DNA of 64,000 bases, taken from NCBI RefSeq assembly GCF_000744935.1, contig NZ_JQMW01000009.1, positions 744,001-808,000 of the forward strand. Reading direction: 5' to 3'. The stretch is from Clostridium sp. KNHs214. Its GTDB lineage: Bacteria > Bacillota > Clostridia > Clostridiales > Clostridiaceae. A program made the translations under genes and the position numbers. Below the pieces are notes generated by a model. The model saw nothing but the letters and a program-made list of their open reading frames with translations, did not search any database and was not told where the DNA came from. Positions 1-7,640 of the stretch are shown here, piece by piece (position 1 is the stretch's first letter; every line of letters begins with the position of its first letter).

Positions 1-223
1 AGATGATAAATATAAAAAAAGACAAAAGCGAGAAAATAGAAATATCCTTTAACCCCAGTAATATCAACGTGTTTCAGCTTTCTTGATTTTTTCGGTATAA
101 TGAAAGGATACAACTCAATAAAATCAACTTTTGATTGTGGACAAACAATTATATTTTTTTTTATAGCAAGATTTTTTTACATTAATAAAATCTAAAATAT
201 CAAAAATGAAAGAAGGTGAAATT

Positions 224-400
224 ATGGAAAATGAAATAAGACAAGAAGTAAACGAATTTTGTGACAGATTTGGTGTTAAGTATGTTTTTATCTGTAACAA
301 GTGTGACATTAATGAATCTACATTTTGTAGGTGGAGAAAAGGTGAAAGAAATCTAAGTCAGCCAAAACTGAAAAGGATTAAAGAATTTTTAAAAATGTAA
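224..400 (+). CDS. Small HTH (Cro/CI-like) phage protein
   Basis: Encodes 58 residues. The central part (about residues 17-50) reads as a helix-turn-helix of the Cro/CI type, with a recognition-helix-like segment around ESTFCRWRKGERN followed by a basic C-terminal helix. An ATG lies 18 bases upstream in frame, but AAGGTG is correctly spaced only from the ATG at 224. It probably acts as a small DNA-binding regulator of the early prophage region. No partner can be named, and the family assignment rests on pattern only. Confidence 0.6.
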   Translation: MENEIRQEVNEFCDRFGVKYVFICNKCDINESTFCRWRKGERNLSQPKLKRIKEFLKM

Positions 401-477
401 AATGCACTTCGGAAAAATCCGAAACACAAGAGCGTCCGAGATTTCTCGGAAAATAATAAGAAAATAAATAAAATAAA

Positions 478-669
478 AATGATAGAAAAGAACTGATTGA
501 ATTTGTAGGACTTAAGGATTCAAGAGGAAGATTACAGAAAAGTATAGGACAATTAAATGAATATTTAAAAGCGAATAATTTTCCTTATATTATTATTTCA
601 AAAAGAATTAAAGAAAATAATAAATTAAAAACTGTTTGGATTATTGAAAATCTAATAATAAAAAAATAA
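478..669 (+). pseudogene. Start-less 63-codon remnant related to the N-terminus of the 1752-2951 protein
   Basis: An open frame of 63 codons has no ATG, GTG or TTG at its head; a stop lies three codons upstream. Its residues (…LIEFVGLKDSRGRLQKSIGQ…) resemble the first 45 residues of the product of 1752-2951 in spacing and basic/hydrophobic pattern, a possible winged-helix segment. The nearby ATG at 479 is in another frame and stops after five codons. It is probably a decayed duplicate; a non-standard start or frameshift cannot be excluded. Confidence 0.4.
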
Positions 670-670
670 A

Positions 671-792
671 GTATCAAAAATGTGGATACTCCTATATATT
701 AGGATACTCCATAAAAGTGATACTAAAATTTAAACCGTTCACTCTTTTAAACATCCCTATAACTTATATATATTAGGACTTTTAAAAAGGTG
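671..792. repeat. Long-hairpin intergenic element, copy 1
   Basis: Two adjacent imperfect hairpins: GTATCA…TGATAC (671-723) enclosing CTCCTATATATTA, then CACTCTTTTAAA (740-751) against TTTTAAAAAGGTG (780-792) enclosing another TATATATTAGGA. The core words recur in the elements at 1253-1331 and 1633-1722, so this is a dispersed family rather than isolated terminators. Function unknown. Confidence 0.6.
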
Positions 793-855
793 ACAATAAT
801 CAAATAAAATTAATAATTCACGAGCCAAACTTGTTTGGTGAAGTGAAAGGTTTGA

Positions 856-892
856 GGGCGGTTTTTGCCCGATAACCTGTTCCCCTACGTGG
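856..892 (+). repeat. 37-bp repeat, copy A (inverted relative to 2961-2997)
   Basis: The segment begins GGGCGG, contains GCCCGATAACC and ends CGTGG. Its reverse complement recurs at 2961-2997 with about 80 percent identity, including an identical 14-base core. A small hairpin (GGGC/GCCC) is kept in both copies. The pair brackets about 2 kb holding two DUF5659-like genes and the 399-residue protein. Confidence 0.6.
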
Positions 893-951
893 TCAAGATA
901 ACTATTGCAATAAAGTTTTATATATTTTAAAATTAAATTTAATATAAAAAG

Positions 952-1030
952 TTTAGTGTACAATCTCTAATTCTTCTATATTAATTTAGTTATTAAAATA
1001 ATATAGTGGAATTGGAAAATGTACACTAAA
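952..1030. repeat. Long hairpin with TGTACA arms upstream of first DUF5659 gene
   Basis: TTTAGTGTACA (952-962) pairs perfectly with TGTACACTAAA (1020-1030). Nested inside, AATTC-CTATATTA pairs with TAATATAG-GAATT, giving about 30-nt arms with short symmetric internal loops. The first DUF5659-like gene starts 38 bp downstream. It could be a cruciform operator or a leader RNA. Confidence 0.6.
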
Positions 1031-1067
1031 CAAAAAATACATTTATGAGAAAGGATATGATTTTATT

Positions 1068-1253
1068 ATGGAAAAAAAGGAATACATACAAGTAAGAAAT
1101 AAATATTTAGCTGAAGCATTAGCATTTTTTAATTTTAAATATTACAAATTCAATGATAAAGAAACATGTAAAATAATATATTCATTTGAAAATACTAAAA
1201 ATTTAAATGAAATGAAAGATAAATTAATTAGAATGAAGAAGGAATTAATTTAG
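1068..1253 (+). CDS. DUF5659-like small phage protein, paralog 1
   Basis: 61 residues sharing the block KYLAEALAF…YYKF with the product of 1451-1636. The layout is that of small phage proteins I recognise as DUF5659: an alpha helix at about residues 12-24, then a short beta-rich part. Biochemical role unknown. The ATG follows a GAAAGGA ribosome site about 13 bases upstream, an arrangement repeated at the paralog. It lies between two long hairpin elements; the stop codon is at the left arm of the next element. Confidence 0.7.
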   Translation: MEKKEYIQVRNKYLAEALAFFNFKYYKFNDKETCKIIYSFENTKNLNEMKDKLIRMKKELI

Positions 1254-1331
1254 GGTACTTTTCAAAACTCCTATATATTATAGAAAAGTCAGTTAATCCC
1301 TTAATATATATAGTACTTTTAAAAAGTACCC
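1253..1331. repeat. Long-hairpin intergenic element, copy 2
   Basis: GGGTACTTTTCAAAACTCC (from 1253) pairs with the stretch ending GTACTTTTAAAAAGTACCC (1331). CTATATATTA on the left faces TTAATATATATAG on the right. The loop is about 16 nt. It follows directly on the preceding stop codon, so it may act as a 3' structure, but no T-run terminator follows. Confidence 0.65.
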
Positions 1332-1368
1332 ACAATTTAAAATCAGTTATGAAAGGAAGGAATCAGTT

Positions 1369-1446
1369 ATGAATATAAAAAAATTAGAAATAAAAGAGTA
1401 CAAAAACAAAGGTAAAGAGTGGATTAATATTAATGAAAGGATATGA
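1369..1446 (+). CDS. Possible 25-residue leader peptide
   Basis: ATG at 1369 follows a strong GAAAGGAAGG site and encodes a short lysine-rich peptide (MNIKKLEIKEYKNKGKEW…). Its stop TGA at 1444-1446 lies just before the ATG at 1451 of the next gene, so translational coupling is plausible. There is no homology evidence, and it may be a chance ORF. Confidence 0.35.
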   Translation: MNIKKLEIKEYKNKGKEWININERI

Positions 1447-1450
1447 TGAT

Positions 1451-1636
1451 ATGAATAAAAAAGAATATTACATAATAGAAAATAAATATTTAGCAGAAGC
1501 ATTAGCGTTCATGGGTTTCAGGTACTATAAATTTGAAGGGGACAAAGGATTTACAGTATATGGTTTTAAGGATACAGATAAATTTCGTTTTACGATGAAT
1601 AGTTTATTTGACTTAAGAAAACAAATATCATTGTAA
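1451..1636 (+). CDS. DUF5659-like small phage protein, paralog 2
   Basis: 61 residues, the same length as its neighbour at 1068-1253 and clearly paralogous (ENKYLAEALAFMGFRYYKF against RNKYLAEALAFFNFKYYKF). An upstream in-frame ATG at 1433 exists, but the AAAGGA ribosome site and comparison with the paralog favour 1451. Function unknown. The gene pair arose by local duplication together with the flanking hairpin elements. Confidence 0.7.
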   Translation: MNKKEYYIIENKYLAEALAFMGFRYYKFEGDKGFTVYGFKDTDKFRFTMNSLFDLRKQISL

Positions 1637-1722
1637 CCGACCATCTTTTAAAAGTACTATATATTAATAGACAAAACCCCGTCCACTAATATATATAGGA
1701 GTTTTAAAACTTGGCCGGTTAC
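1633..1722. repeat. Long-hairpin intergenic element, copy 3
   Basis: GTAACCGACC (1633) pairs with GGCCGGTTAC (ending 1722). Further in, CTTTTAAAAGTACTATATAT faces TATATAGGAGTTTTAAAAC. It overlaps the stop codon of the preceding gene and ends 30 bp before the start of the 399-residue protein. Core words match copies 1 and 2. Confidence 0.65.
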
Positions 1723-1751
1723 CAAAATACTAGAAAGGAAGGTTATCAAAT

Positions 1752-2951
1752 ATGAAAGGTGTCAAATTAGATGAAATAAAATTAAATATAAAATATAAAA
1801 ACTTAAAAGAAATATGTGAGGTTACAGGGATTGAATATAAAGATAGTACAAACTCAAGAAAGAAAATAATTAAAGAATTAGAACGTTACATGAAATTAAA
1901 GAAAGATGGAAGAGGGTATATCATTACAGAAATATATTCTACTCCAAAAGAAAAGATTGATGGTAGAAAAACAGGTAGAACTGGATTAAATCCTAATAGT
2001 CACGGAAACAACACAGAAGGAATATACGGAAAATACATAGACTCTATACTAATAGATTATTTTCAGAATTGTATTAAGACAAACAAATATGTGATATGGG
2101 AAACTACAAATATGTTAGCTGAGAGGACAGGAATGGTCAACTGGAATTATAGATGTTGTAATTCAAATAAATGGATTTTTAAGCAATTAATTAATCAAGA
2201 AAATAATATTAAAATGACCAATACCGCTTTTTACAATGTATTTTCAAAAATTAATGAATTAAAAAGAAAACCTATTATTGTTTCATTAGATAGATTACAA
2301 AAACAAAAATTAATTAAGTATGAAATGAATTATATTATCTACTACAATTATGAAAATAGAATACCTCGAATTGGTGAAGATAAAATCATTGAAGAATGTG
2401 TAAAAATGGCTAATGAAAAATTTGGAATAGAATCAGTTAAAGAAATCAATTTTAAAGAAAAGTTAAAAAATGAATATTATACATATATTAATGAATTAAC
2501 TACTAAAAAAATTGAAGACTGTGAGGGAGTTTATACAGGTTTCAAGATAATCATAAAGGAAAAAATATTAGATGTTGAAAAAATTGATAATGTTAAAGAA
2601 CTAAAGAAAGAATTTAATGGAATCATTATTAATAAAGTTAAAGAAAAAATGTTTAAAAATAAAAAGAAAATACAAGAGGAATATACATTTTTGGGAAAAC
2701 CTAACCCATTTTGGAAACCATATATTTTGAATACTTTAAATGTTAGTTATCTAGCTTATACAGATGTTGTTATAGATTATATATTAAATTTAGACAAGCC
2801 AAACATTACTAATAAAATAGAAAAAATGAAGAATGAATATGAAAAATATAAACACAAAAAGAAAGAACAAAAACAAAAAAATCAAGAGGGAGCTGAATGG
2901 CTGCTACAAAATGGAATTGTTAAATTGGAAGATATAGACGTACCGTATTAA
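1752..2951 (+). CDS. Conserved phage/plasmid hypothetical protein, probable DNA-binding N-terminus
   Basis: 399 residues. The N-terminal 45 residues (YKNLKEICEVTG…KKIIKELERYMK…GYIITEIYSTPKEKIDGR) follow the pattern of a winged-helix-like module that I associate with Firmicutes prophage and plasmid proteins. The middle is helical and aromatic. The C-terminal 80 residues are highly charged, with a lysine/glutamine run typical of coiled coil. No enzyme motif is visible. Start ATG follows AGAAAGGAAGG. A remnant related to its N-terminus lies at 478-669. A regulatory or replication role is a guess from position only. Confidence 0.6.
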   Translation: MKGVKLDEIKLNIKYKNLKEICEVTGIEYKDSTNSRKKIIKELERYMKLKKDGRGYIITEIYSTPKEKIDGRKTGRTGLNPNSHGNNTEGIYGKYIDSILIDYFQNCIKTNKYVIWETTNMLAERTGMVNWNYRCCNSNKWIFKQLINQENNIKMTNTAFYNVFSKINELKRKPIIVSLDRLQKQKLIKYEMNYIIYYNYENRIPRIGEDKIIEECVKMANEKFGIESVKEINFKEKLKNEYYTYINELTTKKIEDCEGVYTGFKIIIKEKILDVEKIDNVKELKKEFNGIIINKVKEKMFKNKKKIQEEYTFLGKPNPFWKPYILNTLNVSYLAYTDVVIDYILNLDKPNITNKIEKMKNEYEKYKHKKKEQKQKNQEGAEWLLQNGIVKLEDIDVPY

Positions 2952-2960
2952 TTATATCGT

Positions 2961-2997
2961 CCACATGGGGAATAGGGTTATCGGGCAAAGAACGCCC
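2961..2997 (-). repeat. 37-bp repeat, copy B (inverted)
   Basis: Begins CCACATGGGG and ends ACGCCC. Its reverse complement aligns with 856-892 with about seven substitutions and compensating single-base indels. It lies 9 bp after the stop of the 399-residue protein gene. Confidence 0.6.
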
Positions 2998-3038
2998 TTG
3001 TGAAATATTAAATTTTATTATATAGGAGGTGAAATCAA

Positions 3039-3209
3039 ATGAAAATCAAGAAAATATTTAAAAGAGAAATTGCTTTAGAACTTATACAAATGGGACATAC
3101 ATTAGTTTATACAGAACCGAATAGAGATAAGAGAGATTTTTCTGTATTTTGTTTTATGGAAACTACAGAATTATTAAGAGATTTAACTAGATTGACTAAT
3201 CACAATTAA
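3039..3209 (+). CDS. DUF5659-like small protein, paralog 3
   Basis: 56 residues starting at an ATG placed 8 bases after AGGAGGT. Sequence features ALELIQMGHTLVYTEPNR then VFCFMETTELLRDL: an N-terminal helix ending in a G[FH] turn, a beta hairpin, and a final helix beginning at a T-x-E-L motif. That is the same layout as the other DUF5659-like proteins here. Function unknown. Confidence 0.6.
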   Translation: MKIKKIFKREIALELIQMGHTLVYTEPNRDKRDFSVFCFMETTELLRDLTRLTNHN

Positions 3210-3232
3210 TTCGTACAGATGTGTGCGAAAAG

Positions 3233-3320
3233 CTAATCTTTTGAAAGGATTAGATAGTCCAAAATTGGATTTAGGTTTTCCCCTTCGAAAGTGTAAACTA
3301 AAGCGGAATTTTCGAAGGGG
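3233..3320. other. Two hairpins in the leader of the RNA polymerase gene
   Basis: CTAATCTTT/AAGGATTAG (3233-3253) is followed by CCCCTTCGAAA (3280-3290) pairing with TTTCGAAGGGG (3310-3320), an 11-bp perfect arm with a 19-nt loop. No U-run follows the second hairpin, so it is more likely a leader or operator structure than a terminator. The polymerase gene starts 68 bp downstream. Confidence 0.5.
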
Positions 3321-3387
3321 ATGCTAGTATTTAATAATTATCAAAAATATCAAAAAAATAATAATAATCGAAAGGGGATAGAAAATA

Positions 3388-6132
3388 ATGGAGAATAAAC
3401 AAGTAAAAATGTATTGTGTGAAGTTAAATTTAGTAAGAACAGAGGAAGAAAGGCTATTGACATATAGAAGAAATAAAATTCAACAAAGTAGATATAAATT
3501 TAGAATGAATTTATCTAATTATATTAAAAAAGAATTAAATACAGAAAATTGGACAGAGGAATGTAGTAAATTATTTAAAGAAAAAATTAAGAATAATAAA
3601 TATTACATACAGATAGAAAAAAGTTTAAGACAAGTTAAAAAGGATATACATAATTTATATGTTAAAAATCAAAACTTAGATAGAAAAATATGTAGTGTAA
3701 ATATTAAAACAAAAGACATAATTGCAATTGGAGATAATAATTTAGTTAGAACATTAGGACTTAATTTAGGAGATTTTACAGACAAAATCATTACTGTAAA
3801 AGTTGCAGATATGGACGATTTAATTGTAGATAAAATAGTTCAAGATGGTTTAACTATTATTGATACTGATGGAAAAGAAAAACATTATAAATTCTTTACA
3901 GCTGGTACAGGGCAGACTAGGACTAAAAAATTTATGATGATTTTGGAAAATGAAAATCTTAATGAAATAATGTTAAGTCTTATGTGTGGTTTAACTGTAG
4001 AAGAAATAAATCAAAAGGGTGGTATAAATATCAACAAATTTTTAGCTTATTTAGCTTTAAATAATAGTGGCTCAAGAGTATGGGAAGATTTTGATATTGA
4101 TAAAGCTATAGTAGTTGATGATTTTGAAACTATGGTAAGTGCTACAGTAGATTATATAGATAGAAAAACTAATACAATAGAATACAAAGATAAGCTTGGT
4201 AGAAAAAGAGTTAAAGAGGTTGCAGAATGGAATATAGAAAAAAATAAAACAATGGACGTACCAGTTCCACATTTTGATGGTCTAGGACTAATATTAGATA
4301 AGAATTATAAGAAAAATATGCAAGTCCGTTTGCCTTGGCTGAAAGGGTTGCTTACATATTTTAATGTGATTGGTTACTGTAAAGAAAATGGATATAGTAC
4401 AAAAGTTAAAGATATAAAAGGTAAAGAGTGGGATATAGTAGAGGATGATATTAAATATATTTTCACAAAATCTCAATTTAAACTTCATAAATTTTATAAA
4501 AGTTGGGATGAATATAAAGAAAACTTTAAGAAATATAATTGTAAAGCTAATATTTGTATGGAAGATGGTAATAAAATTGGTGATTATAAAGACATGGACA
4601 TAAACTATCAAATGCTTCAACAATTAATTCATATGAATGATACACAAATTGAATTATTGACAACGGATTTTAAAGAATTAATTAATAAAGTACATAGTGA
4701 CAGGGATTCACAATTAGAGTTTCTAGGAGCAACAAAAGATAATAAATATAGAGATTATTTTCAAGAAGCCTTAAGACTTTACCCAGAAATGTTAAAAAGT
4801 GCTTATGTTAAAAAGCAAATATCAGAAAAAATTACTTCTGAAAAGAAAAAGGCTTGTAGTGGTAAGATAAAAATTAAAGATAGTAAAAGGACATTTATAT
4901 TATCAGATCCATGTGCGTTTTGTGATTGGTTATTTGGTAAAATAGAAAAGCCACTAGGATTTTTACAAGATGGTGAAGTATATTGCAACTTATATAAAAA
5001 AGAAAATAAGCTTGATATATTAAGAAGTCCAAGCTTATCATTTGAACATGTTATTAGAAAGAACGTAAGAGTGGATGGAAAATATAAATGGTATGAAACA
5101 AATGGATTATATACAAGCACCCATGATGTAATTAGTAAAATATTAGCTTTTGATGTTGATGGGGATGAAGCCTTAATTCTAGTAACAGATTGGATTATAG
5201 ATTTAGTTGAGGAAATGATTGAAAAATATGATATTAAACCTCTATATTTTGAAATGGGAAAAGCAGGAGCAAATGAAATAAATGGGAAAAATATATCTAA
5301 GAGTTTATTATTTGTATACCATAAAAGTAATATTGGAAAAGTAAGTAATAAATTAACTAACTTATGGAATAGCGAAAATCCTATGGAAAAATACCCATTA
5401 ATGCAAAAACTTTGTGCTTATAATAATGATGTTATAGATTCAGCTAAAACATTAAGTATTCCTCATTTACCAAATGAAGTTAAAGATATATTAAGAAAAG
5501 AAAAATACCCTTACTTCTTTATTTACGCTAAGAATAAAAAAGAATTACAATGCAAACCAATTAGAAATAGTGTAATGGATAGAATTTGTAAGAGTGTAGA
5601 GAATATTGGAAATACAAAATTTGATTATAATAAGGGTTTTGGTACTTTTAGAATTAAAACATTAATGGCTAATCAAGATAATATTGAAGTTGATAAAAGT
5701 GTAATAGCTAAATATTTGGAATTAGAAAAAACTACACTTGATAAGATTGATGAATATGCTAGGGAATTTGAAAATGAAGATGAAGAGGACATGAAGAAAA
5801 CAAACTTTAAGGAAATGTTTTATGCCGAAGCTAGAAAAGAATTTTTGAATTTTAGTAAAGAAATAGGAATTGATTATATTTATTGTGTGGATATGATAAT
5901 AAAATATACTTATAAAACAAATGATTTAAAAATGGCTTTTATGTGGAATGTGTTTGGAGCTGCTATAATTAATAATTTAAATAGAAATATTAATAAACCT
6001 TTAGACAAGGGATATATGATGTGTAATGAATGTGGTAAAAGAGTTAAAAGAGAAACAAATAATCAAATTAGATGTAAAGCGTGTTCTAAAAAACAGAAAA
6101 ATAATTCTAAAAAAGTGCTGAAAACGGCTTAA
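3388..6132 (+). CDS. YonO-like single-subunit RNA polymerase (two-barrel DxDGD family)
   Basis: 914 residues. The segment AFDVDGDEALIL places D589, D591 and D593 in the DxDGD motif that binds the catalytic magnesium in two-barrel RNA polymerases (YonO of phage SPbeta, fungal QDE-1, and the related DFDGD of beta-prime). Length is close to YonO. The C-terminus has a zinc-ribbon pattern, CNEC…CKAC, at about residues 875-900. Known: YonO is a phage-encoded DNA-dependent RNA polymerase. Inferred: this enzyme transcribes prophage genes. A hairpin-rich leader precedes it and a terminator-like hairpin follows. It is the largest gene of the early region. I see no other RdRP-type motif that I can name. 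Confidence 0.75.
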   Translation: MENKQVKMYCVKLNLVRTEEERLLTYRRNKIQQSRYKFRMNLSNYIKKELNTENWTEECSKLFKEKIKNNKYYIQIEKSLRQVKKDIHNLYVKNQNLDRKICSVNIKTKDIIAIGDNNLVRTLGLNLGDFTDKIITVKVADMDDLIVDKIVQDGLTIIDTDGKEKHYKFFTAGTGQTRTKKFMMILENENLNEIMLSLMCGLTVEEINQKGGININKFLAYLALNNSGSRVWEDFDIDKAIVVDDFETMVSATVDYIDRKTNTIEYKDKLGRKRVKEVAEWNIEKNKTMDVPVPHFDGLGLILDKNYKKNMQVRLPWLKGLLTYFNVIGYCKENGYSTKVKDIKGKEWDIVEDDIKYIFTKSQFKLHKFYKSWDEYKENFKKYNCKANICMEDGNKIGDYKDMDINYQMLQQLIHMNDTQIELLTTDFKELINKVHSDRDSQLEFLGATKDNKYRDYFQEALRLYPEMLKSAYVKKQISEKITSEKKKACSGKIKIKDSKRTFILSDPCAFCDWLFGKIEKPLGFLQDGEVYCNLYKKENKLDILRSPSLSFEHVIRKNVRVDGKYKWYETNGLYTSTHDVISKILAFDVDGDEALILVTDWIIDLVEEMIEKYDIKPLYFEMGKAGANEINGKNISKSLLFVYHKSNIGKVSNKLTNLWNSENPMEKYPLMQKLCAYNNDVIDSAKTLSIPHLPNEVKDILRKEKYPYFFIYAKNKKELQCKPIRNSVMDRICKSVENIGNTKFDYNKGFGTFRIKTLMANQDNIEVDKSVIAKYLELEKTTLDKIDEYAREFENEDEEDMKKTNFKEMFYAEARKEFLNFSKEIGIDYIYCVDMIIKYTYKTNDLKMAFMWNVFGAAIINNLNRNINKPLDKGYMMCNECGKRVKRETNNQIRCKACSKKQKNNSKKVLKTA

Positions 6133-6450
6133 TATCAACGTTTGCGAGGGTTTTAATTCAAAAAATAAATATTTACAAACCCTTACAAACATTATAAATA
6201 TAAGGAAAATTACACTTTTAGAAATTCGTAAGATGGAAAGGGAGGGAGACCTCGTAATAAATCAGTAAGGTTAGAGAACTTACATTAGAGTAGGGTATTT
6301 ATTATCCTACTCTTAAATGTGTAGTTTCTTTTATATTTTTTTAACATAAAGTAGTATAAACTTTAAGTATAACATATTACAATATAATATGTCAATACCT
6401 AATTTATAAATAATTTAAAAATAAAATAAAAATAATAGGAGGTATGTAAA
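6133..6450 (+). terminator. Intergenic region with terminator-like hairpins (6264-6316)
   Basis: GTAAGGTT-AACTTAC (6265-6283) and AGAGTAGG (6287-6294)/CCTACTCT (6306-6313) form two consecutive stems after the polymerase gene. A U-rich tract follows only at 6329-6342, so termination strength is uncertain. The remainder is AT-rich, with possible -10 boxes (TATAAC, TATAAT near 6367-6388) before the next gene; no gene is visible in it. Confidence 0.45.
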
Positions 6451-6921
6451 ATGACAAATGTAAGTCAATTTTTAGGAAAGGTAGAAGAGGTAGTAAATGA
6501 ATATATTTATGAGGATTGTTTGAAGTTAGATTTAGAAGCAAACAACAATAAAATTCATTTAAGTATCATTGGAGAATGTGACAATAATGAAACAGAAATA
6601 TTAGAAGAATACATGTGGGACATAGAAGAGGAAGCAACCAAAGAGGAAATTTTAAAACAAATAATTTATTGCTTTTATGATACGGAAATTAACTGGAGAA
6701 ATACATATATAAATGGATGGAAAGCTTTTACAAAAAGAAAAATAAAAAGTATGTGTATTTGGAATGGAAGAGATAATGTAGAAAAAGTAAGAACTATAGA
6801 AAAAGAATTAATGGAAAGATATACAATTACAGAAAGATATAAGAATCAAGTTAATTATTATAAGAATTTTATAAGAGCTTTGTATGAAGCTAAAAATAAA
6901 TTAATAGGAGAGGTGGCTTAA
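6451..6921 (+). CDS. Hypothetical phage protein, 156 residues
   Basis: Not recognised. It is acidic in the first half (EEYMWDIEEEATKEEI) and basic, with a YKNFIRALYEAKN helix, at the end. Clear AGGAGGT site 7 bases before the ATG. Only 2 bases separate its stop from the next start, so the two are co-translated and probably act in the same early process. Confidence 0.55.
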   Translation: MTNVSQFLGKVEEVVNEYIYEDCLKLDLEANNNKIHLSIIGECDNNETEILEEYMWDIEEEATKEEILKQIIYCFYDTEINWRNTYINGWKAFTKRKIKSMCIWNGRDNVEKVRTIEKELMERYTITERYKNQVNYYKNFIRALYEAKNKLIGEVA

Positions 6922-6923
6922 TT

Positions 6924-7328
6924 ATGGAAAATATAGAGAATAACAAAATGTATCAGGCTATCGTGGAATTAAGGACAAAAGGAAGTTTACAGGAACAGGC
7001 AAAAGAATTAAGAGAATTGGAAAAATTATATAAAAATTTATGGTATGAAACAGAGAACGAAATATATAAGAATAAACTAGATAATGTAAGATTAGAAATG
7101 TGTGAATTGAATAGTAAAGTACAAGAACATATCAAAGTGTTTGATGAACTTATAGAAATACAAGCCATGGATGTAGAGGTATTTTTAAATACTTTTGATA
7201 TGAAGTGGGAAGAATGGGATGAAAATGAGGATTGTTATAATAATTTATTAGGTAGTAATACAGATATTGGACATTGTTTAAGAACGGCTTTAATTCATAG
7301 TGAGAAATTAATTAAGGAAATGATGTAG
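6924..7328 (+). CDS. Hypothetical phage protein, 134 residues, coiled-coil
   Basis: Not recognised. Residues 18-75 are strongly helical and charged with heptad-like leucines (LRELEKLYKNLWYE…); the rest is acidic. AGGAG lies in the end of the previous gene. An operon with 6451-6921. Confidence 0.55.
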   Translation: MENIENNKMYQAIVELRTKGSLQEQAKELRELEKLYKNLWYETENEIYKNKLDNVRLEMCELNSKVQEHIKVFDELIEIQAMDVEVFLNTFDMKWEEWDENEDCYNNLLGSNTDIGHCLRTALIHSEKLIKEMM

Positions 7329-7341
7329 TAAGTACATATAA

Positions 7342-7434
7342 AAACCTGTTCCAGACAACATTAAGCCTTTATATTTACTACTAATATGGTTGTCTATTAG
7401 TAGAAGAATAAATATATTGTAGAGGTTTACAGGT
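7342..7434 (+). ncRNA. Candidate structured RNA with pseudoknot-type repeats
   Basis: Two complementary pairs interleave: AGACAAC (7353-7359) with GTTGTCT (7389-7395), and CTACTAAT (7378-7385) with ATTAGTAG (7396-7403). Order A-B-A'-B' is the signature of an H-type pseudoknot. An outer pair AAACCT (7342-7347)/AGGTTT (7423-7428), or the alternative ACCTGT/ACAGGT, closes it. No ORF covers the region. It could be a leader of the Rha operon or a small phage RNA; not matched to a known family. Confidence 0.5.
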
Positions 7435-7494
7435 ATGCCCTCTTATTTTTTTGCAAAGGTTAAAGAAAATAAAATAATTATATATTGATATGGG

Positions 7495-7615
7495 ACTCCA
7501 CATCCCAATATTTTTGAGTATATAGAGTCTATCAGTTTGGGAGCTGGTAGGCTTTATTATGTTCAAAAAAGTGGAGTTTGATATGAGTATATAAGAGATT
7601 ATTACTCAAAAATAT
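7495..7615 (+). other. Second interleaved inverted-repeat region before rha
   Basis: ACTCCAC (7495-7501) pairs with GTGGAGT (7571-7577), while ATATTTTTGAGTA (7508-7520) pairs with TACTCAAAAATAT (7603-7615), a 13-bp perfect match. Again the order is interleaved. A local hairpin AGTCTATCAG/CTGGTAGGCT (about 7526-7553) sits inside. The rha gene starts 26 bp downstream, so control of its translation is possible. Confidence 0.45.
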
Positions 7616-7640
7616 AAAATGTGGAAAGGAAGTATGTAAA

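Noticed and set aside
435..450. TCCGAGA/TCTCGGA hairpin as terminator of the small HTH gene
   Set aside because: No T-run follows on the plus strand and the loop is only two bases, so the call would be weak.
757..963. Minus-strand ORF of 68 codons
   Set aside because: It overlaps the hairpin element and the 37-bp repeat, has no ribosome site, and its composition follows the inverted repeats.
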